Shown here piece by piece: positions 50,855-59,694 of a stretch of DNA of 64,000 bases. The stretch comes from Megasphaera_A sueciensis (GTDB lineage Bacteria > Bacillota > Negativicutes > Veillonellales > Megasphaeraceae). The notes beneath the pieces were generated by a model that saw only the letters and a list, made by a program, of their open reading frames with translations, did no database searches and was not told where the DNA came from. The stretch spans positions 310,001 through 374,000 of the forward strand of contig NZ_CP116939.1 of NCBI RefSeq assembly GCF_050219315.1, in the 5' to 3' direction. The stretch's first letter is position 1; each line of letters begins with the position of its first letter. The translations under genes and the position numbers were made by a program.

Positions 50855-52420
50855 ATGAAAAAGATAACAAAAATAAATGAATTGGAGAGATCACTATTAT
50901 CTAAAACGAAGATTCGAGTTGCAGCCTATGCTAGAGTTTCAACAGATAGTGATGAACAGCTTGTAAGCCTTAAAGCACAGCGAGAGCATTATGAAACTTA
51001 TATTAAATCCAACTCAGAATGGGAGTTTGCAGGTCTCTATTATGACGAAGGTATATCAGGAACCAAAAAGGAAAAACGACCAGAACTTCTTCGTATGATA
51101 CGTGATTGTGAGAACGGGAAGATAGATTTTATTGTTACTAAATCAATTAGTCGGTTTGCCCGTAACACAATGGACTGTCTAGAATTGGTAAGAAGTTTGA
51201 TGGATATCGGTGTTTATATTTATTTTGAGAAAGAAAATTTAAATACAGGTGACATGGAGAGCGAGCTAATGCTTTCTATCCTCTCAGGTTTTGCAGAAGA
51301 AGAGTCTGCATCAATATCACAAAATACCTCATGGTCAATTAATAAGAAATTTCAAAATGGTAGTTACATTATTGGCAGTCCTCCTTATGGTTATGCCAAT
51401 GTAAATGGTGAGATGGTTATTGTTCCAGAGGAAGCTGAAGTAATAAAACGCATTTTTGCAGAATGCCTTTCAGGTAAAGGTGGAAGTATCATAGCAAAAG
51501 GCCTGAACAGAGATAAGATTCCTGCAAGAAGAGGCAACCATTGGAGTCCGGGGACGGTGATTGAAATGCTCCGGAACGAAAAATACAAAGGTGATGTCCT
51601 TTTCCAGAAGACATATACGGACAGCAACTTCAACCGTCATATTAACAATGGCGAGAAGGATCAGTTTTACTGTAAGAATCACCACGAACCTATTATCAGC
51701 AGAGAAGTATTTTCTAAGGCTCAAAAGCTGATAGCAGAAAGAGCAAAGAATTGTAATAAATCCATTGCTAAGAATACTTATCAAAATAGATATGTATTAA
51801 GCGGCAAAATCATCTGTGGAGAGTGTGAATCCACGTTTAGGAGAAAAACAAACTACTCTGCTGGCAGAAGTTATATCGCCTGGAGCTGCATAGGGCATAT
51901 TGAAGACAAGAACAGCTGCTCCATGCTATTTATTCGGGATGGAGAGATAAAGGCAACCTTTGCCACCATGATGAATAAGCTTGCCTACAGCAGAAAGGTT
52001 ATCCTTGGGCCACTTTATGATGCTATAAGTAAAAACCAAGAAGAGTGCGACCTTGAAAGAATTGATGCCATCGATAAGCGAATGGAGCAATTGACCGAAG
52101 AGCGCAATACGCTTATTGGCCTTATGACGAAAGGCTTTCTTGAACCAGCACTTTTTAGCAAAGAACGAAATTCACTGGATGGCGAAATAAAAAAGCTAAC
52201 CACTGAGAAGACAAACCTGGTCATGTCATTTACAAGTGGAACATCACGGGCAGATGAGGTAAAAGCGCTTCTTGAGTATGTGTCGAAAGATAAGTTTGAT
52301 GGAAACTATACAGATGAGGCGTTTGAAAAGTTTGTAGAAAACATCATTGTAAATTCAAGGGATGAACTGACATTTAAATTAAAATGTGGGCTTTCTCTTA
52401 AAGAAAGGGTGGTGAGGTAA
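50855..52420 (+). CDS. large serine recombinase 1 (integrase)
   Basis: 521 residues (ATG 50855; ATG 50852 equally possible). The resolvase domain has the nucleophile Ser29 in VAAYARVSTD, FIVTKSISRFARN, and EKENLNTGDMESELMLSILS. A recombinase domain follows (PPYGYANVNGEMVIVPEEAE, then RRGNHWSPGTVIEMLRNEKY), then a zinc ribbon (CGECESTFRRKT and a later C) and a C-terminal coiled coil. It catalyses site-specific integration between attP and attB. Its promoter cassette is separate from the phage early operon. Confidence 0.93.
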   Translation: MKKITKINELERSLLSKTKIRVAAYARVSTDSDEQLVSLKAQREHYETYIKSNSEWEFAGLYYDEGISGTKKEKRPELLRMIRDCENGKIDFIVTKSISRFARNTMDCLELVRSLMDIGVYIYFEKENLNTGDMESELMLSILSGFAEEESASISQNTSWSINKKFQNGSYIIGSPPYGYANVNGEMVIVPEEAEVIKRIFAECLSGKGGSIIAKGLNRDKIPARRGNHWSPGTVIEMLRNEKYKGDVLFQKTYTDSNFNRHINNGEKDQFYCKNHHEPIISREVFSKAQKLIAERAKNCNKSIAKNTYQNRYVLSGKIICGECESTFRRKTNYSAGRSYIAWSCIGHIEDKNSCSMLFIRDGEIKATFATMMNKLAYSRKVILGPLYDAISKNQEECDLERIDAIDKRMEQLTEERNTLIGLMTKGFLEPALFSKERNSLDGEIKKLTTEKTNLVMSFTSGTSRADEVKALLEYVSKDKFDGNYTDEAFEKFVENIIVNSRDELTFKLKCGLSLKERVVR

Positions 52421-52837
52421 ATGGCCTATGTTCCATACGGATATACAATTACGGAAGGACTTGTTGCTGTCGATGAGAAGGAAGCAGAGCAGGTGAGGAT
52501 GTTCTTTGAAAAATACATTTCAGGACTTTCCCTTGCTGTGGCCGGTGAACAAGCTGGTATTCAGAAGACACATTCATCCATGGGGCTTATTTTGAAAAAT
52601 ATCAGCTATCTTGGTAATGATGTGTATCCTGCAATCATCGATAGAGAAACATTCGATAAAGCTGAAGAAGTCAGAAATAAACGTGCGAAGGACTTAGGAA
52701 GGATTGCAGAGCTTGCAGCATTCACATCTCCTTCACCTATAGAACGATTCAAGATGAAAAAATCAGAAGGTAAACTTCCAGATGATCCAGTAGCACGAGC
52801 GGAGTACCTGTATAGTCTGATAGAAAGTGAGGTTTAA
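52421..52837 (+). CDS. short recombinase-domain protein lacking the catalytic domain
   Basis: 138 residues directly after the TAA of recombinase 1. VPYGYTITEGLVAVDEKEAE, QVRMFFEKYISGLSLAVAGE and SSMGLILKNISYLGNDVYPA match the DNA-binding recombinase domain, with an RFKMKKSEGKLPDDPVARAE tail. The resolvase domain with the catalytic serine is absent, so it cannot cut DNA; a role as a DNA-binding partner or directionality factor is plausible. It is a regular member of three-gene recombinase clusters in this phage group, so it is not simply a remnant. Confidence 0.85.
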   Translation: MAYVPYGYTITEGLVAVDEKEAEQVRMFFEKYISGLSLAVAGEQAGIQKTHSSMGLILKNISYLGNDVYPAIIDRETFDKAEEVRNKRAKDLGRIAELAAFTSPSPIERFKMKKSEGKLPDDPVARAEYLYSLIESEV

Positions 52838-52838
52838 A

Positions 52839-54401
52839 TTGGCCGAGAAAAACATAACTGTAATTCCAGCACGAAAAAGGGTGGGAAGTACAGCCGCAAA
52901 AGAAAAAGTAAAAAAACTGCGTGTTGCTGCTTATTGCCGTGTTTCTACAGAAACTGAAGAGCAGAACTCCAGCTATGAGGTGCAGGTTGCTCATTACACC
53001 GAGTTTATAAAGAAAAATGCTGAATGGGAGTTTGCAGGCATATTTGCAGATGACGGCATTTCTGGAACGAACACGAAAAAACGAGAAGAGTTCAATCGCA
53101 TGATTGATGAATGCATGGAGGGGAACATCGATCTGGTTATTACAAAGTCTATCAGTCGATTTGCTAGGAATACTCTGGATTGCCTAAAATATATTAGGCA
53201 GCTCAAGGATAAGAACATATCCGTATTTTTTGAGAAAGAGAACATCAACACAATGGATGCCAAGGGAGAGGTGCTTCTGACCATTATGGCATCTCTCGCG
53301 CAGCAAGAAAGTCAGAGCCTTTCTCAGAATGTTAAACTTGGACTGCAGTATCGATATCAGCAAGGGAAAGTCCAGGTCAACCACAATCGATTTATGGGGT
53401 ACACAAAAGATGAAGAAGGAAACCTAATAATTGTTCCTGAAGAGGCTGAAATCATTAAGCGCATTTACAGAGAGTACCTTGAGGGCAAAAGCCTAGCAGG
53501 CATTGGTAGGGATCTTGAGAAGGACGATATTTTAACAGCTGCAGGAAAACCAAGATGGCGACCGGAGACCATAAAGAAGATTCTCTTGAACGAAAAGTAT
53601 ATCGGTGATGCCCTTTTACAGAAAACCTTCACCGTGGATTTCCTTACAAAGAAAAGAGTCAAGAATGAAGGACATGTCCCACAGTATTATGTTGAGAATA
53701 GTCATGAGGCAATCATTCCAAAGGAACTATTTTTACAGGCTCAGGAAGAACTTCATCGCAGGAATAATATTTACACAGGAGCAGATAAAAACAAAAGACT
53801 CTATAGCAGTAAATACGCTTTGAGCACCATAACCTTCTGCGGGGATTGCGGGGACATTTACAGACGGGTGTATTGGAATATACGCGGTAGAAAAGAGTTT
53901 GTATGGCGATGCGTTACGAGAATCGAGCAAGGTCCTGAAACGTGTAAGAACCGCACGGTAAAAGAAGGAGATTTATATGATGCGGTTATGACTGCCATTA
54001 ACAAACTCCTTGCCGGTGGTGATAACATGATAAGAACCTTGGAAGAAAACATCCACGCGATAATTGGCGACACCACAGAGTACAAAATTTCAGAGATAAA
54101 CACCTTACTTGAAGAAAAGCAGAAGGAAGTAATCAAGCTGGCCAATAAAGGTCAAGACTATGAACATCTAGCAGATGAGATAGATAAGCTCCGTGAAGAT
54201 CGTCAGAGCCTTCTTGTGGAAGATGCATCCATAAGTGGAGAGAATGAGCGGATAGACGAGCTGATAGGATTTATACGCAGGAACAAATATCGCACCCTAC
54301 TATATAACGACACGCTTGTAAGGAAGCTCATCCAAAACGTCACTGTGTACGAAGACCACTTTGTGGTAAGTTTTAAATCTGGCATTGAAATTGAAGTATG
54401 A
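52839..54401 (+). CDS. large serine recombinase 2 (integrase)
   Basis: 520 residues from TTG 52839, AAAGTGAGG upstream (GTG 52827 would overlap the previous gene). The nucleophile is Ser36 in VAAYCRVSTETEEQ; LVITKSISRFARNTLDCLKY and EKENINTMDAKGEVLLTIMA follow. The recombinase domain (GRDLEKDDILTAAGKPRWRP), zinc ribbon (CGDCGDIYRR with a later C pair) and coiled coil are all intact. It shares the layout of recombinase 1, so the cluster holds two full enzymes plus one helper. Confidence 0.93.
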   Translation: MAEKNITVIPARKRVGSTAAKEKVKKLRVAAYCRVSTETEEQNSSYEVQVAHYTEFIKKNAEWEFAGIFADDGISGTNTKKREEFNRMIDECMEGNIDLVITKSISRFARNTLDCLKYIRQLKDKNISVFFEKENINTMDAKGEVLLTIMASLAQQESQSLSQNVKLGLQYRYQQGKVQVNHNRFMGYTKDEEGNLIIVPEEAEIIKRIYREYLEGKSLAGIGRDLEKDDILTAAGKPRWRPETIKKILLNEKYIGDALLQKTFTVDFLTKKRVKNEGHVPQYYVENSHEAIIPKELFLQAQEELHRRNNIYTGADKNKRLYSSKYALSTITFCGDCGDIYRRVYWNIRGRKEFVWRCVTRIEQGPETCKNRTVKEGDLYDAVMTAINKLLAGGDNMIRTLEENIHAIIGDTTEYKISEINTLLEEKQKEVIKLANKGQDYEHLADEIDKLREDRQSLLVEDASISGENERIDELIGFIRRNKYRTLLYNDTLVRKLIQNVTVYEDHFVVSFKSGIEIEV

Positions 54402-54417
54402 AAAACGGATTAAATAG

Positions 54418-54449
54418 CCCATGACTCATAAAAGAGTTGTGGGTATTTG
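54418..54449 (+). terminator. terminator after the recombinases
   Basis: CCCATGACTC pairs with GAGTTGTGGG (10 bp, two G-U) around ATAAAA, then TATTTGT. It marks the right end of the prophage gene block. 54450-54576 is AT-rich with no gene seen; attR is expected in this stretch. Confidence 0.65.
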
Positions 54450-54576
54450 TGCTACTGACATGGATCAATAATAAACCAATGATTATTCGGTTGAGGTATA
54501 AAATCGAAGGATTTTATTGTTGATGAAATAAATTTCCGAGTTTGGTAATACTTATGTAAAGAAAGGTTGTGAATGT

Positions 54577-54753
54577 ATGAATAAAGAAGAGAAAAATGCT
54601 CTTTATAAAATTATGTATAAAAGATATTTATTAGACATGCTCATGAGAAGTAGTGAAGAACATATTGACTTAGAAGTTATGACTGAGACTGAATTTGTAA
54701 AAATGAAGTTACTATCGTGCAGGTTTAGTGTTGACATTCTAAGTATATTTTAG
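54577..54753 (+). CDS. short ORF of unknown nature (58 residues)
   Basis: ATG 54577 with AAAGG about 11 bases upstream; the product is MNKEEKNALYKIMYKRYLLD..., helical at first, then an atypical end SCRFSVDILSIF that runs through the next promoter. It may be a gene truncated at a junction near base 54718, where composition changes. AT-rich. Low confidence that it is expressed. Confidence 0.4.
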   Translation: MNKEEKNALYKIMYKRYLLDMLMRSSEEHIDLEVMTETEFVKMKLLSCRFSVDILSIF

Positions 54754-54779
54754 TATACTTGTAAATAATACTTAGAATG
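54731..54779 (+). promoter_or_regulatory. promoter with nested inverted repeats upstream of the split adh gene
   Basis: TTGACA 54731-54736, 17-base spacer, TATACT 54754-54759. A perfect inner repeat AAGTATA-N6-TATACTT (54741-54760) and a perfect outer repeat CATTCTAAGTAT/ATACTTAGAATG (54735-54746, 54768-54779) cover the promoter. The inner one resembles sites of redox-sensing HxlR/DUF24 regulators (inference). Confidence 0.7.
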
Positions 54780-54841
54780 AAGTGTTACTTTATGAAAGCA
54801 GTCACTTATCAAGGACATAAGAAGATGAAGATGGAAAAAGT

Positions 54842-56208
54842 GGGATTGTCAAGTAAAGTGTGTAAATTACTTTAAATTGAAACCTGATATTTTCGTACCA
54901 TGGTGCCAATCCGTTCGTCAATAACCAGCTGATTCATCACTATGGCCCAATTGCGAATGGAGTGACCGTGCCATTTTTGATAAAGTTCCTTAATCCGTAA
55001 ATAAAACACCTTAAAAACGGCTGTTTCATTGCTGAAAGCGCCCTGTTTTGTGACCTTGCGGAAACTTGAGTTGACGCTCTCTATGGCATTGGTCGTGTAC
55101 ATGACCCGACGCACATCGCTGCCATAATTAAAAAGCTGTTCCACGTGCCGAAAATTGTCTTTCCACACGCGGATGGCACCGGGATACTTGGCCCACACAT
55201 CACAGAACCGTTCAAATTCAACCTGTGCTCCTTTCAGGTTGATTGCCCCATAGAGATTTTTCTCAGCTGTGCCGTAAAGGCTTTGTAATCCTTACTGGGC
55301 ACGTATTTCAGAGAGTTTCGGATTAGATGTACCATACAGCGCTGCACCACAACATTCTTGAATATAGCTTTAGCACCATCTTCAAGACCACTGACACCGT
55401 CCATTGAAATAAAACCGATGTCCTGGACACCGCGTGATTTTATTTCATCGAATATCTGCATCCAGCGATGTTTGCTTTCTGTATCTCCCATCCATAAGCC
55501 CAGAACATCTTTCCCACCGTTTAGATCGTACCCCAGGATAACGTACACCGCCTGGTCAGAAACACCCTGCTCGGTACGCATAGAAACGTATATGCAATCC
55601 ACAAAAATAAATGGATAAAAAGCTTTCAGCGGTCGGTTCTGCCACTCATTCAATTCATCTAAGACACAATCGGTAATGTTAGAAATCTGTCCTGCTGACA
55701 GTTTGAATCCATAGATGTCATCGATCGTTGACGAGATGTCACGCTGGCTCATGCCACGGGCATACATGGCAAGCACTTTACCCTCCATCGAGGAAACATC
55801 GGTCTGCCGCTTTGGCACGACCTGCGGTTCAAAAGAACCCTCTCGATCACGAGGAACATCAATCGGGACTTCACCTGCGGATGTTTTGAGGGTCTTATGG
55901 TTGTAGCCGTTACGGCGATTGGTTGTTTCCTTTTCGCCACGTTCATTGTTGTCATAGCCGAGATGATTTTCCATTTCACCATTCAGCATGGCCTCAAACA
56001 TAGGCCCGAAAACATCTTTAAGAGCGTTTTGCATATCTTCCACGGTCTTTGGCTTATATTCACTGATAATGGCTTTAGCAAGGGATTCACCCCGTGTGGG
56101 CTGTTTCTTTGACATAAAATTATTACCTCCGCATGTGTTTGACATCCCCGAGGGGGAGTATCGTTTAATCTGTTGCTGACTTACTTACACAGTTTATTAT
56201 ACACTCCC
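54842..56208 (-). mobile_element. IS256-family insertion sequence, copy 1, with 8-bp target duplication
   Basis: 1367 bp. Inverted ends start GGGATTGTCAAGTAAAGTGT on the left and, on the other strand, GGGAGTGTATAATAAACTGT on the right. GAAAAAGT is present at 54834-54841 and 56209-56216 as target duplication, the length usual for IS256. The transposase lies on the minus strand and is frameshifted. Confidence 0.92.
54872..56115 (-). pseudogene. IS256-type transposase, frameshifted
   Basis: Start ATG at 56115 (GGAGGTAATAATTTT upstream on the minus strand). Two frames together cover a normal length protein: VFGPMFEAMLNGEMENHLGY, then DDE-type motifs DCIYVSMRTEQGVSDQAVYV and MDGVSGLEDGAKAIFKNVVV in the first, and VEQLFNYGSDVRRVMYTTNA with ESVNSSFRKVTKQGAFSNET in the second. 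The break is near 55250, where ATCTCTATGG stands for the expected ATCTATGG (two extra bases). It is likely inactive unless supplied in trans by the intact relative at 59768. Confidence 0.9.
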
Positions 56209-56328
56209 GAAAAAGTTGAAGATGCTAAGATTATTGAAACACCTGATGAAATTATAAAGATAACAGCATCTGGGATTTGTGGTTCAGATTTACATTTATA
56301 TCATCAAGGTGATTTATTCATGGAATCA

Positions 56329-56561
56329 TGGTTAAATCATTATCCTAGAAAGGTACTTGGTTACGCATCTTCCTTTGATGTGTTCTACCAGTACACCTCA
56401 TCCCACGCTGCCTGATTCCTCTACCATTTTCACTTCCTCCCCTACCTGTTCTCTGGTGTCACTGTATTTTGGTCATGTTTGGAGTTTGTTGCATTTAAAT
56501 TTGACATTAGGCATTTAATTGTTGCCTTAAGTATTTCTAAAATTTTTTAGAGGTGATATGT
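56329..56561. other. junction segment without a recognisable gene
   Basis: From about 56329 the sequence no longer matches the dehydrogenase. 56360-56480 is pyrimidine-rich and unlike either neighbour, possibly an IS remnant. TTGACA at 56501 may be the -35 of a clpL promoter, but no matching -10 stands 17 bases downstream. AGAGGTGA (56549-56556) is the clpL ribosome binding site. Confidence 0.4.
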
Positions 56562-58655
56562 ATGAATAACGGATATTTCAATAATGATTTTGATTCAATT
56601 TTCAGAAGAATATTCCAAGATATGCAAGAATCTGTCAATAGTGGTACTAAAAGATATTATATCAATGGCAAAGAAGTTTCTCCGGAACAATTAGCACAAT
56701 TACGACAGCAGCAAGGTGGGAATTCTGCTGAGCAAAACGCGCATGCATTTCAACAATCTAATTCTCAAAGACAAAATGATGAAGGTAATTATTTAGATCA
56801 AATTGGCCGTAATTTAACACAAGAAGCACGCGATGGTTTATTAGACCCAGTAATTGGTCGTGATAAAGAAATCCAAGAAACTGCTGAAGTCTTAAGTAGA
56901 CGTACTAAAAACAATCCTATTTTAGTTGGTGAAGCTGGTGTAGGTAAAACAGCTATTGTTGAAGGTTTAGCACAAGCTATAGTTAAAGGCAATGTACCAT
57001 CATCTATTAAAGATAAAGAAATTATCTCAATAGATATTTCTTCCTTAGAAGCTGGTACACAATATCGTGGTGCTTTTGAAGAAAATATTCAAAAATTAGT
57101 TGCAGCTGTTAAAGAAGCGAAAAATATTGTGTTATTCTTTGACGAAATCCATCAAATTATTGGTTCAGGTTCAACTGGCAGTGATTCTGGTAGCAAAGGG
57201 CTATCAGATATTATTAAACCTGCATTAAGTCGTGGTGATATTTCAGTTATTGGTGCAACTACACAAGATGAATATCGGAATAATATATTAAAAGATGCTG
57301 CATTAGCACGTCGTTTTAATGAAGTACTTGTTAATGAACCAAGTGCTGATGACACTTTTAATATTTTAAAGGGTATACGTGAAAAATTTGAAGAACATCA
57401 CCATGTTGAACTACCAGATGATGTATTAAAAGCTTGTGTAGATTTATCCATTCAATATATTCCTCAACGTTTATTGCCAGATAAAGCTATTGACGTACTA
57501 GATATTACTGCAGCTCACTTGTCAGCACAAAGTCCCGCAATAGATAAAGTGGAAATTGAAAAGCGCATTGCACAATTACAAGATGATAAAAGTAAAGCCG
57601 TGAGCAATGAAGAATATAAAGAAGCTGACAAAATCCAAAAAGAAATTAAAGAACTAGAAGATAAACTAAAAATTAGCAATGTTGCACATAATACTAAAGC
57701 TACTGTAAAAGACGTTTTAGATTCAATTGAACGTTTAACTGGTATCCCTGTATCTCAAATGGATGCAAGTGATATCGAAAGATTGAAAAATATTAATAAG
57801 CGTTTAAAAGATAAAATTATTGGTCAAGATAGAGCTGTTGATCTTGTCTCTCGTGCAATTCGTCGTAACCGTGCTGGATTTGATGAGGGCAACCGCCCAA
57901 TTGGTAGCTTCCTTTTCGTAGGTCCTACAGGTGTAGGTAAAACAGAACTTGCAAAGCAGTTAGCAATTGATTTATTCGGTAATAAAGATGCATTAATTCG
58001 CTTAGATATGAGTGAATATAGTGATCGAACTGCTGTATCTAAAATGATTGGAACAACTGCTGGTTATGTAGGTTATGATGATAATTCAAACACATTAACA
58101 GAGAAAGTTAGACGTAACCCGTATTCAGTTATCTTATTTGATGAAATTGAAAAAGCGCATCCACAAATCTTAACTTTATTACTACAAGTTATGGATGATG
58201 GTAACTTAACAGATGGTCAAGGTAATGTCATTAACTTTAAAAATACAATTGTTATTTGTACTTCTAATGCTGGCTTTGGTGATGGAAATGAAGAGTTTGA
58301 TGATATTATGGATGAAATGAAAAAATACTTCCGCCCTGAATTCCTTAACCGTTTCAATGGTATCGTTAAATTCGATCATTTAGGTAAAGATGCATTAAAA
58401 GACATTGTGAACTTATTACTACAAGATGTTCAAAAAACATTAGATAAAAAAGGAATCACAATGGACGTTACACAAGATGTTAAAGATTGGTTAATTGATA
58501 AAGGCTACGACGAACAAATGGGTGCGCGTCCGTTACGTCGTGTTGTTGAACAAGAAGTACGCGACAAAATCACAGATTACTACTTAGATCATACAGACGT
58601 AAAACATGTAGATATCGTACTTGAAAATGATGAAGTAATAGTTAAAGGTAAATAA
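56562..58655 (+). CDS. clpL: ClpL ATPase (Hsp100 family disaggregase)
   Basis: 697 residues from ATG 56562. A short N-terminal domain with the ClpL-type RYYINGKEVSPEQLAQLRQQ precedes the first AAA+ module (Walker A GEAGVGKTAIVEGLAQAI, Walker B VLFFDEIHQIIGSG). A short middle coiled coil (EEYKEADKIQKEIKELEDKL) and a second AAA+ module (GPTGVGKTELAKQLAIDLFG, VILFDEIEKAHPQI) follow. No ClpP-binding loop is evident, as is usual for ClpL. It refolds aggregated proteins and gives heat and acid tolerance. The protein is very close to staphylococcal and lactobacillar ClpL, and the gene is far more AT-rich than the left end of the window, so it is probably acquired. Confidence 0.95.
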   Translation: MNNGYFNNDFDSIFRRIFQDMQESVNSGTKRYYINGKEVSPEQLAQLRQQQGGNSAEQNAHAFQQSNSQRQNDEGNYLDQIGRNLTQEARDGLLDPVIGRDKEIQETAEVLSRRTKNNPILVGEAGVGKTAIVEGLAQAIVKGNVPSSIKDKEIISIDISSLEAGTQYRGAFEENIQKLVAAVKEAKNIVLFFDEIHQIIGSGSTGSDSGSKGLSDIIKPALSRGDISVIGATTQDEYRNNILKDAALARRFNEVLVNEPSADDTFNILKGIREKFEEHHHVELPDDVLKACVDLSIQYIPQRLLPDKAIDVLDITAAHLSAQSPAIDKVEIEKRIAQLQDDKSKAVSNEEYKEADKIQKEIKELEDKLKISNVAHNTKATVKDVLDSIERLTGIPVSQMDASDIERLKNINKRLKDKIIGQDRAVDLVSRAIRRNRAGFDEGNRPIGSFLFVGPTGVGKTELAKQLAIDLFGNKDALIRLDMSEYSDRTAVSKMIGTTAGYVGYDDNSNTLTEKVRRNPYSVILFDEIEKAHPQILTLLLQVMDDGNLTDGQGNVINFKNTIVICTSNAGFGDGNEEFDDIMDEMKKYFRPEFLNRFNGIVKFDHLGKDALKDIVNLLLQDVQKTLDKKGITMDVTQDVKDWLIDKGYDEQMGARPLRRVVEQEVRDKITDYYLDHTDVKHVDIVLENDEVIVKGK

Positions 58656-58711
58656 ACTGTTACACTAAATAAAGAAATTTATATTAAAAAAGAGTTTGGA
58701 ATATAAATCAA

Positions 58712-58761
58712 AAACAGCAATAAGATAATTTCGTATTGAATTTTATCTTATTGCTGTTTTT
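58712..58761 (+). terminator. terminator of clpL (18-bp perfect stem)
   Basis: AAAACAGCAATAAGATAA (58712-58729) and its exact complement (58744-58761) flank a 14-base loop; A- and T-rich edges make it usable from both sides. Confidence 0.9.
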
Positions 58762-58769
58762 ATAATACC

Positions 58770-59321
58770 TCAATTTCCGTAAGCGGACAATTGTAAGAAC
58801 TTAAAGGCTCGTTCGTGACATCCAATCAGTGTTTCTAACTTCTCATCTTCTGTATATTCTGCATATTTTTGTCTGGAATAGCCCATAATCATGACAAATG
58901 CATGGAGTTTCTTCTTAGACCCATCCGGAAGGATGGCGTGAAACTCACCCCAGTCAACCTGAGCTTGTTTTCCTGGTGGTGTTTCGAAGCGTATAGATGC
59001 TGCTCCTTTATGGTGCTTCCGATAAGGATGCATGAACTCTCGAAGAATACTGATTTTTCCTGTATATCCTTTTTCTTTAATCTCATCATAGATCACAACT
59101 GCATTGAGACATCCTTCCATCATTCTTTCCAGTATGTAGTCTTTATGTGGTTCGAGCTTGCTTTCTGTTTTTCTTTTACGTTGATATTTGGGTAACTGAT
59201 CTGACTTTAACCATTTACGTACTGTTTTTGGATCTAAGTCAAGTTGTTCTGCTATCTGTCTTATGGACAGCCCTTTACTTTTTAAGTCTCTTATCATAAA
59301 TAACTCCTCCAGTTTAACCAT
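58770..59321 (-). pseudogene. istA: IS21-family transposase IstA, N-terminal part only
   Basis: 183 residues. The N-terminal helix-turn-helix (SKGLSIRQIAEQLDLDPKTV, RKWLKSDQLPKYQRKRK) and the first part of the integrase core with the first catalytic aspartate (GKQAQVDWGEFHAILPDGSK) are present. After CHERAFKF the sequence turns into LQLSAYGN and stops, while IstA should go on for about 300 residues, and no istB follows. An internal deletion has joined the 5' part of the gene to what may be the IS end. The start codon lies inside an 12-bp inverted repeat (59317-59328 and 59349-59360). Confidence 0.82.
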
Positions 59322-59360
59322 ATCCTATCCTCCTCATAAAATATATGTATAGGATATGGT

Positions 59361-59694
59361 GCTTTTGGGGAATTTTCAATTGGTGATTATGTCCATTTTA
59401 ACTCCGGTTCTTACAGTCGTCTGTGGAGATATATTATTTTCAAAGATGTCATCAGATGGAAAATGATATTACAGCAAATAAAATATTGGTATTGCCTTGG
59501 ATTTGTTCATACTAATCGGTTAAGTTCCTTTGCTTTATTAAGTTCGAGAGCTTTTCGGATGCTTTTAAATCAGAGATTTTTTTATCTGTATGGCTAATAT
59601 CGAACAGGAAAGCTTTAAAAGAGTTGTTGAGACAAAATGCAGATTAGTAAAAAGTTTCTCGAATAATATTGAATTATAGAAAGGGATCCGTTAT
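59361..59694. other. stretch without a recognisable gene
   Basis: AT-rich sequence between the IS21 remnant and the second IS256-type element. Only a 29-codon ORF (59590-59679) with no useful features is seen. It is probably inert flanking DNA of the former insertion elements. Confidence 0.4.

Larger units (their letters stand above)
12657..54401 (+). mobile_element. long-tailed (HK97-type) prophage, approximate extent
   Basis: All genes lie on the plus strand, from a sigma-like regulator to three serine recombinases. The set covers replication, terminase, HK97-type portal, protease and capsid, connector proteins, tail tube, tape measure, baseplate, fibre, amidase, holin candidates and integration genes. 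The left boundary is uncertain (between 2.4 and 12.6 kb) and the right is just after 54401. I could not find a convincing direct repeat, and large serine recombinases need only a short core. No obvious CI-type repressor gene was recognised. Confidence 0.85.
54793..56328 (+). pseudogene. zinc-dependent alcohol dehydrogenase gene, split by an IS and truncated
   Basis: The 5' piece (54793-54841) encodes MKAVTYQGHKKMKMEK; the 3' piece (56209 on) continues in frame with VEDAKIIETPDEIIKITASG and ICGSDLHLYHQGDLFMES. Joining across the IS with one copy of the 8-bp target duplication restores the frame exactly. The ICGSDLH motif with the catalytic-zinc cysteine is that of medium-chain alcohol dehydrogenases. 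Homology stops near 56328, so the rest of the gene (about 320 codons) is lost by a second event. Composition is AT-rich like clpL downstream, suggesting a joint origin in a low-G+C Gram-positive. Confidence 0.85.

Noticed and set aside
54402..54576. attR as a direct repeat of 2413-2730 or 12291-12656
   Set aside because: Only short, low-complexity matches (8 bases or fewer) were found by eye; serine integrase cores can be very short, so the site stays open.
54872..56115. Programmed frameshift in the IS256-type transposase
   Set aside because: The break is a two-base difference in a non-slippery context and IS256 transposases are made from one frame; a disabling mutation is simpler.
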